From: Paratrimastix pyriformis
Taxonomy: Eukaryota; Preaxostyla; Paratrimastigidae
Length of the DNA stretch: 64,000 nt
Assembly (NCBI GenBank): GCA_027972325.1
Contig: JAPMOS010000002.1
Location: 1,090,001 to 1,154,000 of the forward strand
Direction of reading: 5' to 3'
Every line of letters begins with the position of its first letter. Positions within the stretch are counted from its first letter, which is position 1. A program made the position numbers and the translations under genes. The notes below the pieces were generated by a model. That model was not told the DNA's origin. It saw only the letters and a program-made list of their open reading frames with translations, and made no database searches. This document shows, piece after piece, positions 1 through 11,686 of the stretch.

Positions 1-1753
1 TGAGGGGAGGCACGAGGCGGCATGGCGGCAGGGACCTTCTTGATGACGCTTTGGTCGACGGGGCACGAGCACTTGTACTGGGGGCAGAAGACGCTGGTCT
101 GGCCCTCCTGGATCTTCAGTGCCAGGTACTGGCCCCAACAGCTCGAGCAGAACCGGTGCCCGCAGGAGAGCCCCGTCAGCTGCCAGCCAGCCACGGGCGC
201 CAGTGGGAGACAGACGGGAGACGGACGGACGGACGGACGGACGGGTGAGCGGGCGTGGACGACCCGAGGCGGGGCGGGGCGATGGTCGGGGCAGGAGGGG
301 TTGGCGGCAGACCTGCAGGTCGGTGGTCTCGTCGAGGCAGCCTGGGCACTGGTAGGTCTGGGCCAGACCCCGCGAGAGGGCCCCCTCGGCCGGAGGGCTG
401 GTCGCGGTACTGCTGCTCTCGCCGCCCGGCGAAGGGCGAGGCACCGGCTCGGCCGCGGCCCCTGCGCTGGGCACGGCCACGCCCGCCTCGGCAAAGACCT
501 TGGCGGGGTCGCGGATGTAGGTGCCGAGGAGGGCCTCCATCCGCCAGCGGAATCGCTTCAGCAGGATGCGCGCGCTGGGGGCCGGGACCATCAGCACCTC
601 GGCCACCCGCCCGATGGCGCGCCCCTGAGCCTCGGCCAGCTCGGCGGGTGTGTAGCAGGTACTCTCGGGCCGCCGGGACGGAATCAGGTCGCTCTCGTGG
701 ATCACCAGGCCCAGCGCCGGGCCCGGGGCCGGCCCCGGCTGGGTGTGGGGGGGGCCGGCCTCGATCCGGCCGCCCCGGGTGAGGAACCCGTCGAGGCGGA
801 AGTACTGGTCGGGCGGGGGCGGGGGCGCGGGGTCGGCCCCGCCCTCGGCACGGGGCGGGCGCCCCGGGTGGTCGGCCGCGGGGGGGGCCTCGGGGTGGCG
901 CTGGAGGTACTCCTGGCGCAGGGAGCCCCCCTGGACGAGGGCCCGCGGGTCGATGACCACCGCCGGGCGCTGGTGGGGGTGCGGCGACTCGGTCAGCATC
1001 GACCGGCGCAGCGCCTCGAGCAGCTGCTCGGCTTCCGTCATCCGGGCCACCGCCCCGGGGCTCAGGGCCGCCACCCGGGGCCGACCCGACATGCTACGGC
1101 GGATGGGGGGCGACGAAGCGCGGCCACGGCCGCTCTCGGAGAACAGGCTCGGGGTGGGGGAGCGGCTGGGGCGAGGAGGGGGCGATGGGGAGCGGGGGGC
1201 GAGGAGGTGGCGGCGAGCGACTGATGCGAGGGGGTATGCTGTCGTGGCTGGGAACTGGGCTCAGGCTCTTTCGGGGGTGTGGCTGTGGTGCCGGAACGAG
1301 GGGCGCGAGCACGGCAGGCGGCGAGCGCACGGGGGCCAGGGGCGGACGCGACCCAAGCGTGGTCGATGGCCTTGATCCAGGTGGAGACGACGTCAGGGCT
1401 GTGGAAGGCCTGCTGCCACTCCTGAGGGCAGGGAGGTGGTCTTCTGCAGGTTGTTTTTCACCTTCCTCCTTGAGCGCTTCCACCAGCCCGAATATCATCT
1501 GACTGCCCAGATTTTGGGTAACGTACTGGCGCAGCCGTGGAAGCAGCCGATGAACGAGCGAAGAAGATGACCGGCACTGAATTTGAAGGGCAGGCTCGTC
1601 CCGTGGGTAGTTGCGAGACAAAAAGCCCTCGAGGATCACAACATGCGTCCCAATGCGGAACGCGATCTCAAACCCACCGCTCGATCGGCGCTTGAAATCG
1701 GAACCATAAATCGACGCAAGAAGTTCAAGTTCCTGCTCTGCCTCATCACTCAT
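1..1753 (-). CDS. RWD-RBR E3 ubiquitin ligase (RNF14/Ariadne-like), 3' end outside window
   Basis: Probable RING-between-RING ubiquitin ligase. The protein starts at ATG 1753 (MSDEAEQELELLASIYGSDF), an RWD domain opening of the kind found in RNF14, which binds E2s or partners. A Pro/Ser-rich linker follows. After it comes a helical stretch (LLKRFRWRMEALLGTYIRDP) resembling the segment before RING1 in ariadne proteins. RING1 begins with YQCPGCLDETTDLQ, is split by an intron at 312-180 (donor GTCTG), and resumes with LTGLSCGHRFCSSCW. The IBR and catalytic RING2 would lie beyond base 1. The RWD frame meets TAG at 1096-1094 and the RING frame opens with ATG at 1092. An intron ending at that TAG is the simplest join, but two adjacent genes cannot be excluded. 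RING1 is firm; the fusion is inferred from the RNF14 architecture. Confidence 0.75.
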
Positions 1754-2257
1754 TGAGCCTCAAAAAGGCTGCGGGCGGCGGTTGTGGAGCTAGTGACTAT
1801 TGCCAGTGGTGCATTCTTTCCGACCGGCGCACAGGGGCCGGGGCTGCCAGTCTCGGTTGCTCGGTCGCTCTTCCCCCGTGTTCCCGGGGAGGGCACCGAG
1901 AAAATGGCGGCACCACCAACGCGGATAGTCGGGTTCGGCGTCGTCAACAACTCCATCCATCATCATATCCTCCGGGTGAGTTCGGGATGCCATATTAGGC
2001 GGATCATTACGAAAGCCACAGATGAGCTAAAAAAAAAAAAACAGGGACCTCAAAATAGACAAAAGAGAGAGATCTGACCGTCAACAAAAAAAGATTCAAA
2101 AACAAAAACACAGGCACTCACCGCCAAAAAAACAGCCAAAAAAAAAAATACGAAAGACCACACGGACCGCGATCGACCAGTCCCATCGTCTCGTCATGAC
2201 CACGCGAAATAGCCACGTTCCGTCCACAGGCATCAGGGCTGTGGACCTCTCAACACG

Positions 2258-2293
<36 letters not shown>

Positions 2294-2438
2294 TGAGGCA
2301 GGCAGAGAAGCGCTAAAGGGGCGGACGAAATAAACCGAAGAGCAAAGAGGCCCCGCTCGAAGCGGAGCCAGCAATTAAAACTCACCCTGGCGGCGGGGGT
2401 GCCTCCAGGCGCTCCAGATCGCTCGCCTGGGTGGGGGT
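1754..2438. other. Intergenic stretch with A-rich segment and G-run
   Basis: About 685 bases between the start of the RBR gene and the end of the next minus-strand gene. It contains an A-rich part (roughly 2025-2150) and a run of about 33 G at 2259-2291. A short plus-strand frame starting near 1904 is followed by a canonical-looking GTGAGT, but I found no matching exon. No supportable gene is seen. Confidence 0.6.
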
Positions 2439-4546
2439 TCAAACCACCTGGTAGGAGATCACCAGGCCCCGGGGCAGGTACTCGACCAGAGGGGCCCGGG
2501 CCCGGCCGCACTGGACGCCCCGCACTTTGAGGAACTCGTCCTCCATGCCGTAGTCGCCCCGGGTGGGCGCCTCGTCGCCCGAGTGGGCCACCCCTTCACC
2601 GACAAAGAGAGGACGCGCGGAGTGAGAAAACGCACGGCTGTGGTGCGGCTGCAAGAATGCGCGCGTGTGTGAAGGGGGCCGCGCCGCGGATGGGCGGACC
2701 GGCATCATCGGAGGTGTGTACCCAGAGGGCCACGGCCTGCTCGGCGGCCAGGGCGAGCGGCTCCCCGAAGTGGAACTCCTCCAGGGCGTCGCGGCCCCCG
2801 TGGTACCCGGCGAAGGAGCGCTGCTCGTGGACGGCCACCCGCCACCGCTCGGGGGTCTCCACCAGTCGCAGCAGCGAGCCCGCATCGATCCCGGCTCCCG
2901 GGCCCGCGCAGAGGATCTGCGAGCACAGGGAAATGACGGCGTCAGGGACCGGGAAGATTCCGTGCGGAGGTGGGGGGTCGGGGCAGGGTCGGAGAAGGGG
3001 ACCTTGACGTCGACATCGTGCCGGTCGCCCTCGCGGCCGAAGGCGATCCCCGTCAGGCGGACGGGCTCGGCGGTCAGGTTCCGCACCACGAAGGCCATGC
3101 TGGCACTGGCCACGGGCCCCCCCGCGGGCGCGTCGGAGAGGTCCGAGACGAGCTGCCCCTCTGTGGTGGTCAGCGCCGTCCCAGAGGCACAGCGATGACG
3201 AGGAAGCGAAGAGTGGCCAGTGAGCGCTGGCGGGCAGGACAGGAGAGTGCCAGCAGAGGGCAATGCACCGCCCGCGGACCGGTCGGGGTGTAGGGGACAA
3301 TGCTGAGCGAGTCGGTGGGGAGCAGCTCGTAGGCCACGACCAGCCCGCGCGGCCGGACGACCGCCCCGATGTCGTCGAAGGCGGACCCACCGAGGGGCCC
3401 GCAGAGGGCCGTCAGCCACTCGTCTGACATGGCCACGGCTCCCTCGCCGGCCCCCTCGCCGCTGTGGGCGACCCCTGCAGCCACGAACCCCAGGTATGGC
3501 AGACGGCGGTGAGGTTCCCAACGCCATAAGGAGACCAGGAGCAGCGGGGCTGGCGGGCCAAGGCCGGACCATCGTTGTCGTCGGTGAGGACCTTGATGCC
3601 CACCCGCTGGCCGGGGGCCAGCTCGATCCGCGAGCGCAGGGTGAAGAACTCCAGGTGGGCCTTACCGCCCGCCCACCCGTCCATGGACCGCCTCTCGTCA
3701 CCCACCAGCCGCCACTGGGAGGCGTTCAGCGCTCGGCAACAGCCAGCTTGCCCTTCAGTCGTGCAAAAGATCTGCCGGCAGACAAAGACACGCGGGGGGT
3801 CACTGCAGTCCCACCCTCCCCAAGGGCGCGCAGACCTTCACATGCACTCGCAATCGGTGTTTCCTCCGACCGAAGCCAATTCCCGATACCCGAATGGGTC
3901 GCGTGCCCGTGTTGCGGATGTCGAACGAAAGGCTGGCCGAAGCATCGCCGGGGGCGGTGAGGTCCGAGACCAGCTGGCGGGCGAGCGAGAGGGGGTGTGG
4001 GTTTTCAGGAGTGGCTGTGGGCGACCGAGTGTCAGCAACGAATGGGCACGCATGTAACACAGACAAAAAACTGGTGGTGGGGTCTGAGGGGATCCCCTGT
4101 TGAGAAGGAAGGATGAGATTTGGATTGTTGCCTCGGACAGACTGGACGCTCGCAGGGGCGCTTGGTGTTGGCGTCGTCAAAGGAAAATCGAGAATTTGCG
4201 GGTCATCTCCGTTTTGTCCGATTGGTTGGAGGTCAAGCTTGCTTTCTGGCGTATGCGAGTCGTTGGCATAAACATCGATCCGGCTCACAGCGCACTGTGG
4301 AATATGTGAATGTACATAAGAGCCAACGAAGCCAGACAGACTCCCATTTCTCGGCACGTCGGACGTCGTTTGGAGGAACAACAAAGAGCACAGATGGTGA
4401 TGGAACGCCACAATCACCGGGGACAACTTATCATAATTTATGTTCAAAATAAATGATCCCGTTCGTGGGTGTGGCGGCGCGCTAGCTGAGACGTTCTCAT
4501 GTGTGCGATCGGACCGGTAAGCCCTCGACCTTGTTGTAGAGCACAC
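2439..4546 (-). CDS. Protein with two tandem beta-rich PHR-like modules
   Basis: Two homologous modules of about 160-180 residues lie in tandem. Module 1 (about 4000-3300) contains RQLVSDL, then SQWRLVGDERRS, then GVAHSG. Module 2 (about 3180-2439) contains GQLVSDLSD, then ERWRVAVHEQRS, then GVAHSG, and ends ISYQVV with the stop at 2439. The introns fall at the same places in both copies: after the xVK strand (donors GTCTG and GTCCC) and in phase 1 just before GVAHSG (donors GTCCG). The pattern of alternating strands ending in a tryptophan strand recalls PHR-type beta-sandwiches, but that family call is a guess. The start is not resolved. In-frame coding-like sequence (for example SRIDVYANDSHTPES) reaches about 4310, and 4546 is only the open-frame limit. 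Function unknown. Confidence 0.6.
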
Positions 4547-4655
4547 GAGGGAGGAAGATTTCGCCCCTTGCCCAAAGGGACGTTTTCGTTTTCGATGCTA
4601 CGATATACAAACACGATAACGCAAGAGGACGACGCAGCGGCATCGCGCACGACCG

Positions 4656-7600
4656 TCACTGACGAGGCGGCTGCGTCATCTGGTCAAAATACTGTTCGGA
4701 TGCCTCCTGGGCGGCGAGATCCAGGACTCGTCGCCACTCGCCGGCAGGGCGTAAACATTCTATAATCAGCTTGCTTGTGACGACGCCGGCGACAGGTGCC
4801 TCTTGTGGGGTCGTCTCGTCGGTGTCGTCATCTCCCGTCCCGGGAGCATACAAACCGCCCTCTTCCTCGTCCAGCTCCTCGGGGGCCACTCGATGGACGG
4901 AAAGGCCGTGCAGGAGGTCCCCCGCGAGGGCCTGCAGCGCTGCAGTCAGAAAAACAGCGCCATGCTCGGGGAACCGCATCGAGTTGACGTCATCCTCGTC
5001 GTCGGAGCTGTCATGACTGTCGGCGCTGCCTGCGCCCTGTCCGTCTGGCTCTGGGGGGGAGGCTTCCGCCTCGACAGGGACGGGGGGCTGAGCGGCGGCT
5101 CGCTCAAGTTGGGCGAGAAGGGGCAGGGCCTCCGGATCGGGAGACGGGGGCTGCGCCTCTTCCTCCCAGACCCGCTGCACCCGGAGGAAAATATCCTCCA
5201 CCGGGAAAATCACGCCGGCATGCTGGCGCACCGTGGGCCGGCTGGCCGGAACGCCGGCCTCGGGAAGGGGCACCTCAGCCCCCACCTCGATCGCGGCGCC
5301 TTCGGGCTGAGCCCCGCTGGCAGCATCGCCGGCAGCATCGCCGTCGGCATCGACGGCGGGATCTGCTTCGGCTGCATCGGCATCGGCATCGGCATCGGCA
5401 TCGGCATCGGCATCGGCATCGGCATCGGCATCAGGGGCTTCTCCGCACTCGATCGCGGCGCTCTCGGGGGCCTGGCCGGTCCCTGAGCCATAGATCTGGG
5501 CGGTGGTGAAGCGGGGCTGTGCTTGCAGGGCGGGGTGCGATTGGTAGGCCGAGCGGGGCCGGGCGCTGGCCGCGAGGGGTGAGCGGCTCGGAGCGGGAGT
5601 GGGCGGCGAGGAGGCGATGCGCGGGCGTGGCGGCGAGGGCGCGGAGCAGATGGTGGGCACCACCGCGAAGTCCGAGGCGACGGCGGGCGTGACAGCGAGG
5701 CCCGCCGACCGCGGGCGAGCCGCGGGGACGGGGCCCATCGAGGCCCAAGGGCGGGCAACAACGGCGGCGTGAGGGACCACGGGCGAGAAGGGAGTTGAGG
5801 CAGCGTGAGGGTCGGCGCGGGTCTGAGCCTGGCCGAGGGCAGTCGCCAACTGCTCCTGGTTGGCGGTTTGCCCGAAGTCGAGGCTGCCCCGAGGGAGCGA
5901 CGGAGCCAGCAGAGAGAGGGAAATGAAGAGATGTCGCCGACGTGTCCCCCGGGGAGGCAGCCACATGCGCGCATTCGGGGCAACGGCGACAGCTGACACG
6001 GGGCCGGGCGTGGGCGGACCTGGAAGCCAAGCTGAAGAGGGACTGGTCTGGGGCCACCTCCACCAGCCGGTCGACCGCAGGGGGGCTGAGGAAGGCCGTC
6101 TGCAGCTGGCCCAGCATGGGCACCTTGCGCGCATCCACCGCCGCGCCCCCGCCCTCGGTGGCTCCCCCCGGGGCAGCCGCCGCGCCACCCTTTGGGCCGA
6201 GAGGTTCGGCATGGAGGCCCACTGACTCGGGCCCCTCCTCCCATCGGGGCGACCGGGGGACCTCGGCGTCGGCATCGGCATCGGCATCGGCCTCAGGCTC
6301 CTGCTGGTCGCCGTCGGGGCTCTGGGCGGGGTCGGGCCCAGCGGGCAGCCCTGCGAGCCGCTCGGCTTGGTGAGGGTCGGGGCACTCGGCGGTGGTCCCG
6401 TGGTCGCCCCGATCGAGGGAAGGAGGCGGGCTGGGCGCGTAGGGGCTGACCCACTGCAGGGTCGGGATGGGGTGCAGCGCCTCGCGGAAGGACGAAGACG
6501 CGGCGGCGCCCTGGTGGTGGTGGTGGAGGGACCCGCATGCGCCAATGGCCGGGTGAAGACGCCGCCCGCCGCAGGGCAGAAACAGCAAGAGGGCGCGTGT
6601 GGGCCGGGGGGGGGGGGGGGCGGACCTCGAGGCGGGCCTTGAGGCGCGGCAGAATCTCGGCCATGTCCGAGAAGGTCGCCACCGCCTGGGCCCGGCGGAG
6701 GAAGTCGCGGGTTCGCTCGAAGCGGTCCAGCAGCAGCCGGTCGTTGGCCCGCATCGCCTCCAGGGGGCCCTCTGGGCGGGCGCGCAGGCACGGAGAGGCA
6801 GAAGTGAGCGCGGGGGCCAAGGGCCCGGGAGCGGGGGAAGGTGTGCGCCGCCGGGCAAGAGAGACAGAACTGCAGGTGGCGGAGGCGGCCTCGAGCTCGG
6901 CCAGACGCTGGTCCCGCTCGGCCTTCAGGCGGGCCTTGGCCACCTTGTACGAGGCCGCCACCGACTCGCGGGTCAGCTCGTGGTGCTACGCCGCGACCGG
7001 GGGTCGAAGAAGGGGTGATGTTGCGAAGTGATGTGCCCCCCCCCCCCCCCCCCCCCCCGGCTCCCTCCCTCCAACCAGGAAGCGGACCCTGGCGGCTTGC
7101 TCGAGGAGCACCTCGGCCGAGAAGAGGTGCGCCCGCAGGGTCTGCACCAACCCAAAGAGCTGCCGGCGGCTCTTGAGGAGGGTGGCCTGGGTCAGGGCCT
7201 GGGCCTGCCGGTGGTGGAGCAGGGTGTGCTCCTTGTGGTCGACCAGCGAGCACACGACGCAGATCGGGAGGCTGCAGTCGCGGCAGTACAGGGCCACCGG
7301 GTTGCCCGGGTGCAGTGCGCACTCGCGGCATTGGGCGGCCTTGCGGAGCATGTCGGGGTCCTCGATGACGGTCGGCTGGTGCCCCACCAGGATCCCGTGC
7401 ACCGTCCGGCTGCAGGCCGGGCAGAAGGTGGCCTCGCACTTGGCGCAGTACTGGTTGGGGGCATTGGAACAGCTGTCCCGCACATTGGCAGATACAACAC
7501 ATCGGCGCGTTGAACGAGGATTGATGGTGCCAGGGGTAGAACGGGAGGGAAAGACAGACCCAGGGTTGCTGCACCGGAGGGGGAGCGACTCGCGGAACTC

Positions 7601-7816
7601 AAAGTCCGGCAACGCATCGTCGGGGCTCTGCTTTTCATGGCAAACAGGACACGTCAAGGTCCCCTTGGCAGCCTGTAAGCATGATTTGCAGGCCACATCA
7701 AGGCAAGATAACAGTCGCGGCTGATGGATTTCCCGATCAAACGGAGAATGACATATTGGACATTCTGCAGTCTCGACAGTAGTACTGGGGGGAGAGTCGG
7801 TCTTCTGTGGTGGCAT
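4656..7816 (-). CDS. TRIM-like RING/B-box/coiled-coil protein with acidic tail
   Basis: Domain order is RING (AECPICHSPF ... CLDVACKSCL ... CPVCHEKQ, about 7770-7640), two B-boxes (NAPNQYCAKCEATFCPACSR and the following QCRECALHPG ... CRDCSLPICVVCSLVDH) and a coiled coil (ELTRESVAASYKVAKARLKA). A long disordered region and an acidic C-terminal part end in QYFDQMTQPPRQ with the stop at 4656. This is the RBCC architecture of TRIM ubiquitin ligases. Clear introns: about 7564-7473 (donor GTCTG), 7075-6986 (holding a G-run on the sense strand), about 6868 to 6769 (donor GTTCT) and one beginning GTCCG near 6635 with a C-run. One exon encodes about ten Asp-Ala dipeptides from a hexanucleotide repeat. 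Start uncertain: ATG 7816 lies just before the RING, but an upstream exon is possible. It is divergent from CHMP4. Confidence 0.75.
5355..5435 (-). repeat. In-frame hexanucleotide repeat coding for Asp-Ala
   Basis: A tandem GGCATC hexamer on the plus strand (GATGCC on the sense strand) gives roughly ten Asp-Ala pairs in the TRIM-like protein. A shorter run of the same hexamer near 6265-6295 encodes another Asp-Ala tract in the same gene. Repeat number is likely to vary between alleles. Confidence 0.9.
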
Positions 7817-8108
7817 CGACGGTTCGGGTGGGCCACTCGGTTCTGCAACCACAGCCGGCCCATCAGCAACGGCAGGATCTGCTTCCGCCGGTGGCTTGCC
7901 CTCCTCAAAATTTTCAGGGGGAGGGACGGGCTGTTGAGGGAGATCTGGGGGATCTGATGGCGTGTCCACCGTGGCGAAGGGAAAATTGAAAAAAAGAAGA
8001 CGAGAGCGAGCCTCAAGTCCCTTGGCGATTCCCAGATCTGAAAGAACAGCTGGTTGGTGGCCGCTGTCGTTTGCTCTGACGTTCAATATCGCACGATTCT
8101 TTTTAGAA

Positions 8109-9102
8109 ATGCATTTTTTCGGCAAGGCAAAGAAGGTCGACGCTCCTACTGCCCATGAAAGTATCCAGAAATTGCGCGAAGCCCAGGAAGCTCTCGAGAA
8201 GGTTTTATCATTTGCCACAGCAGCTAGGTACTTACCCACCTCTGCGGATTATTCTAGCGTCAAAACTTTCTGGAAAAGAAAGCTGCTCTGGAGCAGGACA
8301 ACGCCCGGAAGCTGATTGCTCAGAAGAATCGTCGGGGTGCTCTCATGGCTCTGAAACGTAAGAAGGTTGACTCATATTACCCTACACGGATGTGTTTAAA
8401 ACATTTTGACAGATTTACGAGGTGCAAATCGAGAAGCTCAACAACTCTTGTCTCACTCTGGAACATCAACGTTTCGCTCTTGAGAACGCCAGCCTGAACA
8501 ATGAAACCCTGAGGGGTCTGCCTTTCTTTTAACTGATGTGTTTACACCTTTCTTGGGCCACCATACTAGCGATCAAGGGCGGTGCGGACGCAATGAAATC
8601 TATTAATCAGGGGATGACAATCGAAAAGGTGGACGAGACCATGGAAGATGTTCAGGAGCAGATGCAGATTGGCAGCGAAATCGCAGACGCTATTTCTCAG
8701 CCTCTTGGTATTGGCGCTGAGCTTGACGAGGTCAGTAACTCTTGTTGATCCTGATGCGATCATCCCCACCTCCTCTCCCTCCTCCCTCCCCTCCCAGGAC
8801 GAGCTGAACGCCGAGTTGGATGCCTTGGGGGAGGAAGATCTTCAGGCGCAACTGGCTGTTCCAGCCGGGGTTCCCCAGGCTGTCCCTGGCCAGGCTGTTG
8901 CCGCCCCCGCTGTGGCCACTGCCACGGCAACACTCCCTGCCCTTCCTGTTCCCCCAACGGGTCGGTACAATCCCGTGGTAGCTGTGGCCCCTCATTTCTT
9001 TCGTGTGGACCTTTTGTCAATGCAGAGGCTCCACGGGCTCGTGCCGCTCCCTCGCGGGAGGAGGAGGAACTTCGCAGCCTCGAGGCTGCCCTGGGGATGT
9101 GA
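8109..9102 (+). CDS. CHMP4: CHMP4/Snf7/Vps32 ESCRT-III subunit
   Basis: Complete ESCRT-III core subunit, which polymerises on membranes for multivesicular-body sorting, membrane repair and cytokinesis. Six exons: 8109-8201, 8258-8365, 8413-8515, 8570-8730, 8798-8960 and 9026-9102. They sum to 705 bases, giving 234 residues, the usual CHMP4 length. Signature stretches are ESIQKLREAQEALEKRQNF, KAALEQDNARKLIAQKNRRG, ALMALKRKK, IKGGADAMKSINQGMTIEKV and DELNAELDALGEEDLQ. The C-terminal helix EEELRSLEAALGM matches the Snf7-type helix that binds the MIT domain of Vps4. The basic N-terminal helix (MHFFGKAKK) suits membrane insertion. Donors are GTTTT, GTTGA, GTCTG, GTCAG and GTCGG, so two of five fit the window's GTCYG rule. 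Spacing to the divergent TRIM-like gene is short. Confidence 0.97.
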
Positions 9103-9289
9103 GTCCGCTCCCGACGCGAACTCTCGGCTCGCTCGCTTTCTCCCCGTTTTTGGGGTTTTGTTCCATCCGTTTGTGGCTCCCTCTTCTTCTCTCCGCCGGA
9201 TCTTCTTTTTCCTTTTTGGGGCAACGGCCTTCAACAGCAGGCCTGTTTCGAAGTCGAGGCACTCACCAGGGATTAACACAGGAGAGGGG

Positions 9290-9343
9290 GAGGGAGGAGG
9301 AGGAGGAGGAGGAGGAGGAGGAGGAGGAGGAGGGGGGGGGGAT
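9290..9343 (+). repeat. GGA triplet repeat running into a G tract
   Basis: About 14 tandem GGA units end in a run of about 9 G, in the spacer between the convergent CHMP4 and EFCAB10-like genes. The plus strand could form quadruplex-like structure. No coding role is evident. Confidence 0.85.
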
Positions 9344-9385
9344 GTGTTTCAAAGGGACTCTAATTGCGACGTCAGGGCGGCCGAT

Positions 9386-9878
9386 CTACGAGGAACGGTG
9401 ACCAGAGGAGGTAAAGAAGCAGGATGCAGACGCAAGGGACACGAAGGTTGTCTTGTCCACAGGGGCGTTGCCCTTTGGGAGTCTGGCGAACTCGGCGCAA
9501 CCAAGAGTTTGAAGTGCTGCATTTCAATGAAGGCCAATTTAAAAAAAACAAACGACCAGACCCCCCTCAAGTTGGGAACGTGTGATTGTCCCCTGTTGCA
9601 GCACATCATACATAGAAAAAATACAGTCGAGATCTTCTGTTGAGAAAAGGGGCTATCAGAAAGGAAATATATGGTAACCATATTGTGCCCATGAGAAACC
9701 AGACGTGCTCGGCTCGCGAGTCGTGGAGGGATCTGAGTTGATCGACCAGAAATGCGTTGGGATCCTCGGGGCGATGGAAAAGAAGGGGGGCTGTGATAAT
9801 TTCAAGAATTTGAGTAATTTTTTTGTCCTTCATATACTGCGCGGCATCTTTCCTCTTTGCGTCGCCGGGGTTTTGCAT
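9386..9878 (-). CDS. EFCAB10: EFCAB10-like RIIa-fold / EF-hand protein
   Basis: Small protein with an N-terminal RIIa-like dimerisation fold (KKITQILEIITAPLLFHRPE) and a degenerate EF-hand-type half (EDLDCIFSMYDVLQQGTITR followed by SQLEGALQTLG). This is the layout of EFCAB10, an axoneme-associated protein of animals and protists. Three exons, 9878-9705, 9652-9562 and 9516-9386, sum to 396 bases and 131 residues, close to the human protein. Both donors are GTCTGG, with introns of 52 and 45 bp. The EF-hand loop lacks the full set of acidic ligands, so calcium binding is doubtful. The start ATG 9878 lies 75 bases from the stop of EIPR1 upstream. The assignment rests on both halves matching in order. 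Confidence 0.85.
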
Positions 9879-9952
9879 AACGTTCGGTATTGCGTGGACC
9901 ACCCGTGCATCATCCCCTGTTGCGCAGGCAAAAAAAAAAGCGACGGCAGAAA

Positions 9953-11686
9953 TTACAACAAAATAGAATATTGCACGTTCCGGCTGACACGCTGAATTAC
10001 AAGTCGTCCATCATGCGATACTGCGCAGGAGAGGGGGAAAATGAGGAGAAACCGGAGAGCGCGGATACAGACCCGAAGCGATACACCACGGATCCATCTC
10101 GTTGGTTCCCCAACAGCAGCTATGAACAGAGTCTTCGTGATCACGGTACGCCTCGACGCAGGCACCGGCGGCCCTGCAATGAAGAAAATGGAAAACAAGC
10201 TCGACTCAAGGGCAACGATCAGACGTGGGCGTGTCGAGGATCAAGTCGGTTCTCCAGAGCCGCACGGTGGCGTCGGTGGATGCGCTCACGAGGAGTTCGT
10301 CATGGTAAGTGTTGAAAGACAGCGTCTCCACCCTTAGTTCGTAAAAGTCACAGGAGTGTCGTCGGCTGCTTCATATCAGACCAGTGCATATGCGCGTCGG
10401 GCACACAGGCAAGCTCCTCCCCGTTTTGACGGACATCCCAAAGCTTGATGGTTCCGTCTGTGCAACCTGTGGCCAGGCGGTACTGCGGGCATCGCCACAG
10501 AGGGTCGGCAGCAGTCAGATGCTCAGCAATCGGATCGGGGCACAGACCTGTGTGGTGGGCGCAAAGTCGAGGGCCATGATGGGGGCGTAATGCGCCCCGG
10601 GGACATGCAGGCCCTCGCTGCGAACCAGCAAGGGAGGATTCGTGTGAGAAAGCAGCAAAGGTGATCCGGGGGCAAGCGAAGCCACCAACCGGCCCGCCTC
10701 CCATCTCCTCCCAGCCCGCCGCAGACTTGTTGGTCCGCATGTCGACCACGACGAGGTCGCCACCCTTGGCGACAGCCACCAGGTGGGGGTGCAACGGGTC
10801 CCAGGCCCCTGAGGTTGAACGGGGAGGAGGAAGATTTATCGGGCGGTCACCTCCAACAAACAGACCGGCCATGGTGAAGGCGCCCGTCGTGCAGGCATAC
10901 GGGCTCCCTTGGGCCTGACGAGCATCCGAGATCCGCGCGAGAAACCCCGAGGTGACGATGGGCGGGAAGAGGGCGGGCCGGGTGGCGGACCACGAAACGT
11001 GTCGTCCCCTGCGGAGCCGAGTAGACCTGAAGCCCGCATTCACTAATGACCCCGAGTTGAAGGGGCGCCCCGCGGACGCTACCCAGCTGGGGCTGGACGA
11101 TCACCCTGCGCATACATAGCCACGGTCAGCAGAGCCGGCGGCGTGGGGGGCGAGTGACCTGGAGATCTCCCGTCGCCCTTCGAATGTGTACCGGAGTTGG
11201 AGGGGGACGCCCAATTGCTGGCCCCCATCAATGGAGGGCATGGCCCAGCACTGGGTAACATAGCGGCCGTCACCTAGCGAGAGATCGTGGTGAGAACGGC
11301 TCCCGTGCAGAAAGTCAAACCTGTATGACAGCAGGTAAAAAAGAGGGTAGGATCACTGGGGTGTGGTGTGAGAGTCCAAACTTCGCCCTGCGGGGATGAT
11401 GGATGGGTGAAAGACAGCCAGAAAATGAGGTCCAACCTTGTGGATCGGATCATCTTTGGGGAACGAAAATAGTGCCTTCCTGGTGACCTCACCCCGCTCC
11501 CCGTCAAAATTCACAAGGTGGATCTGCAGGAGAGGAGCCAGTCGAGAGAATGCATCAGCATCAAGAACAGACCTCATTTTCCTCGCGCAAACTGCAAGAA
11601 GCCACCAAAAACTGATTCGTATCGGACCCACAGACGGAACCTACCTGACGACAGGGAAGCTTGAGGCCGTAGATGCTGCCCGACAT
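9953..11686 (-). CDS. EIPR1: EIPR1 (EARP/GARP-interacting WD40 protein, TSSC1)
   Basis: WD40 protein that partners EARP and GARP tethers in endosome recycling and dense-core-vesicle sorting. The N-terminus MSGSIYGL matches the conserved IYGLEF opening of EIPR1. Recognisable blades are GAWDPLHPHLVAVAKGGDLV, YRLATGCTDGTIKLWDVRQN, DELLVSASTDATVRLWRTD and the closing SHDGRLVIQRVSRNVQYSIL, which matches the family's invariant C-terminus. At least seven exons; donors read from the sequence include GTCTGA twice, GTCTGT twice and others of the same type. Stop TAA at 9955-9953. The start ATG (11686-11684) shares CATG with the proposed start of the divergent gene. Middle exons between 10600 and 11560 are only partly placed. 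Confidence 0.9.

Noticed and set aside
1904-1980. Plus-strand exon MAAPPTRIVGFGVVNN ending at a canonical GTGAGT
   Set aside because: No downstream exon could be joined, and the donor type is rare in this window.
8110-8239. Extension of the TRIM-like gene to 8239
   Set aside because: It begins with GTG and is antisense to the first CHMP4 exons; no ATG supports it.
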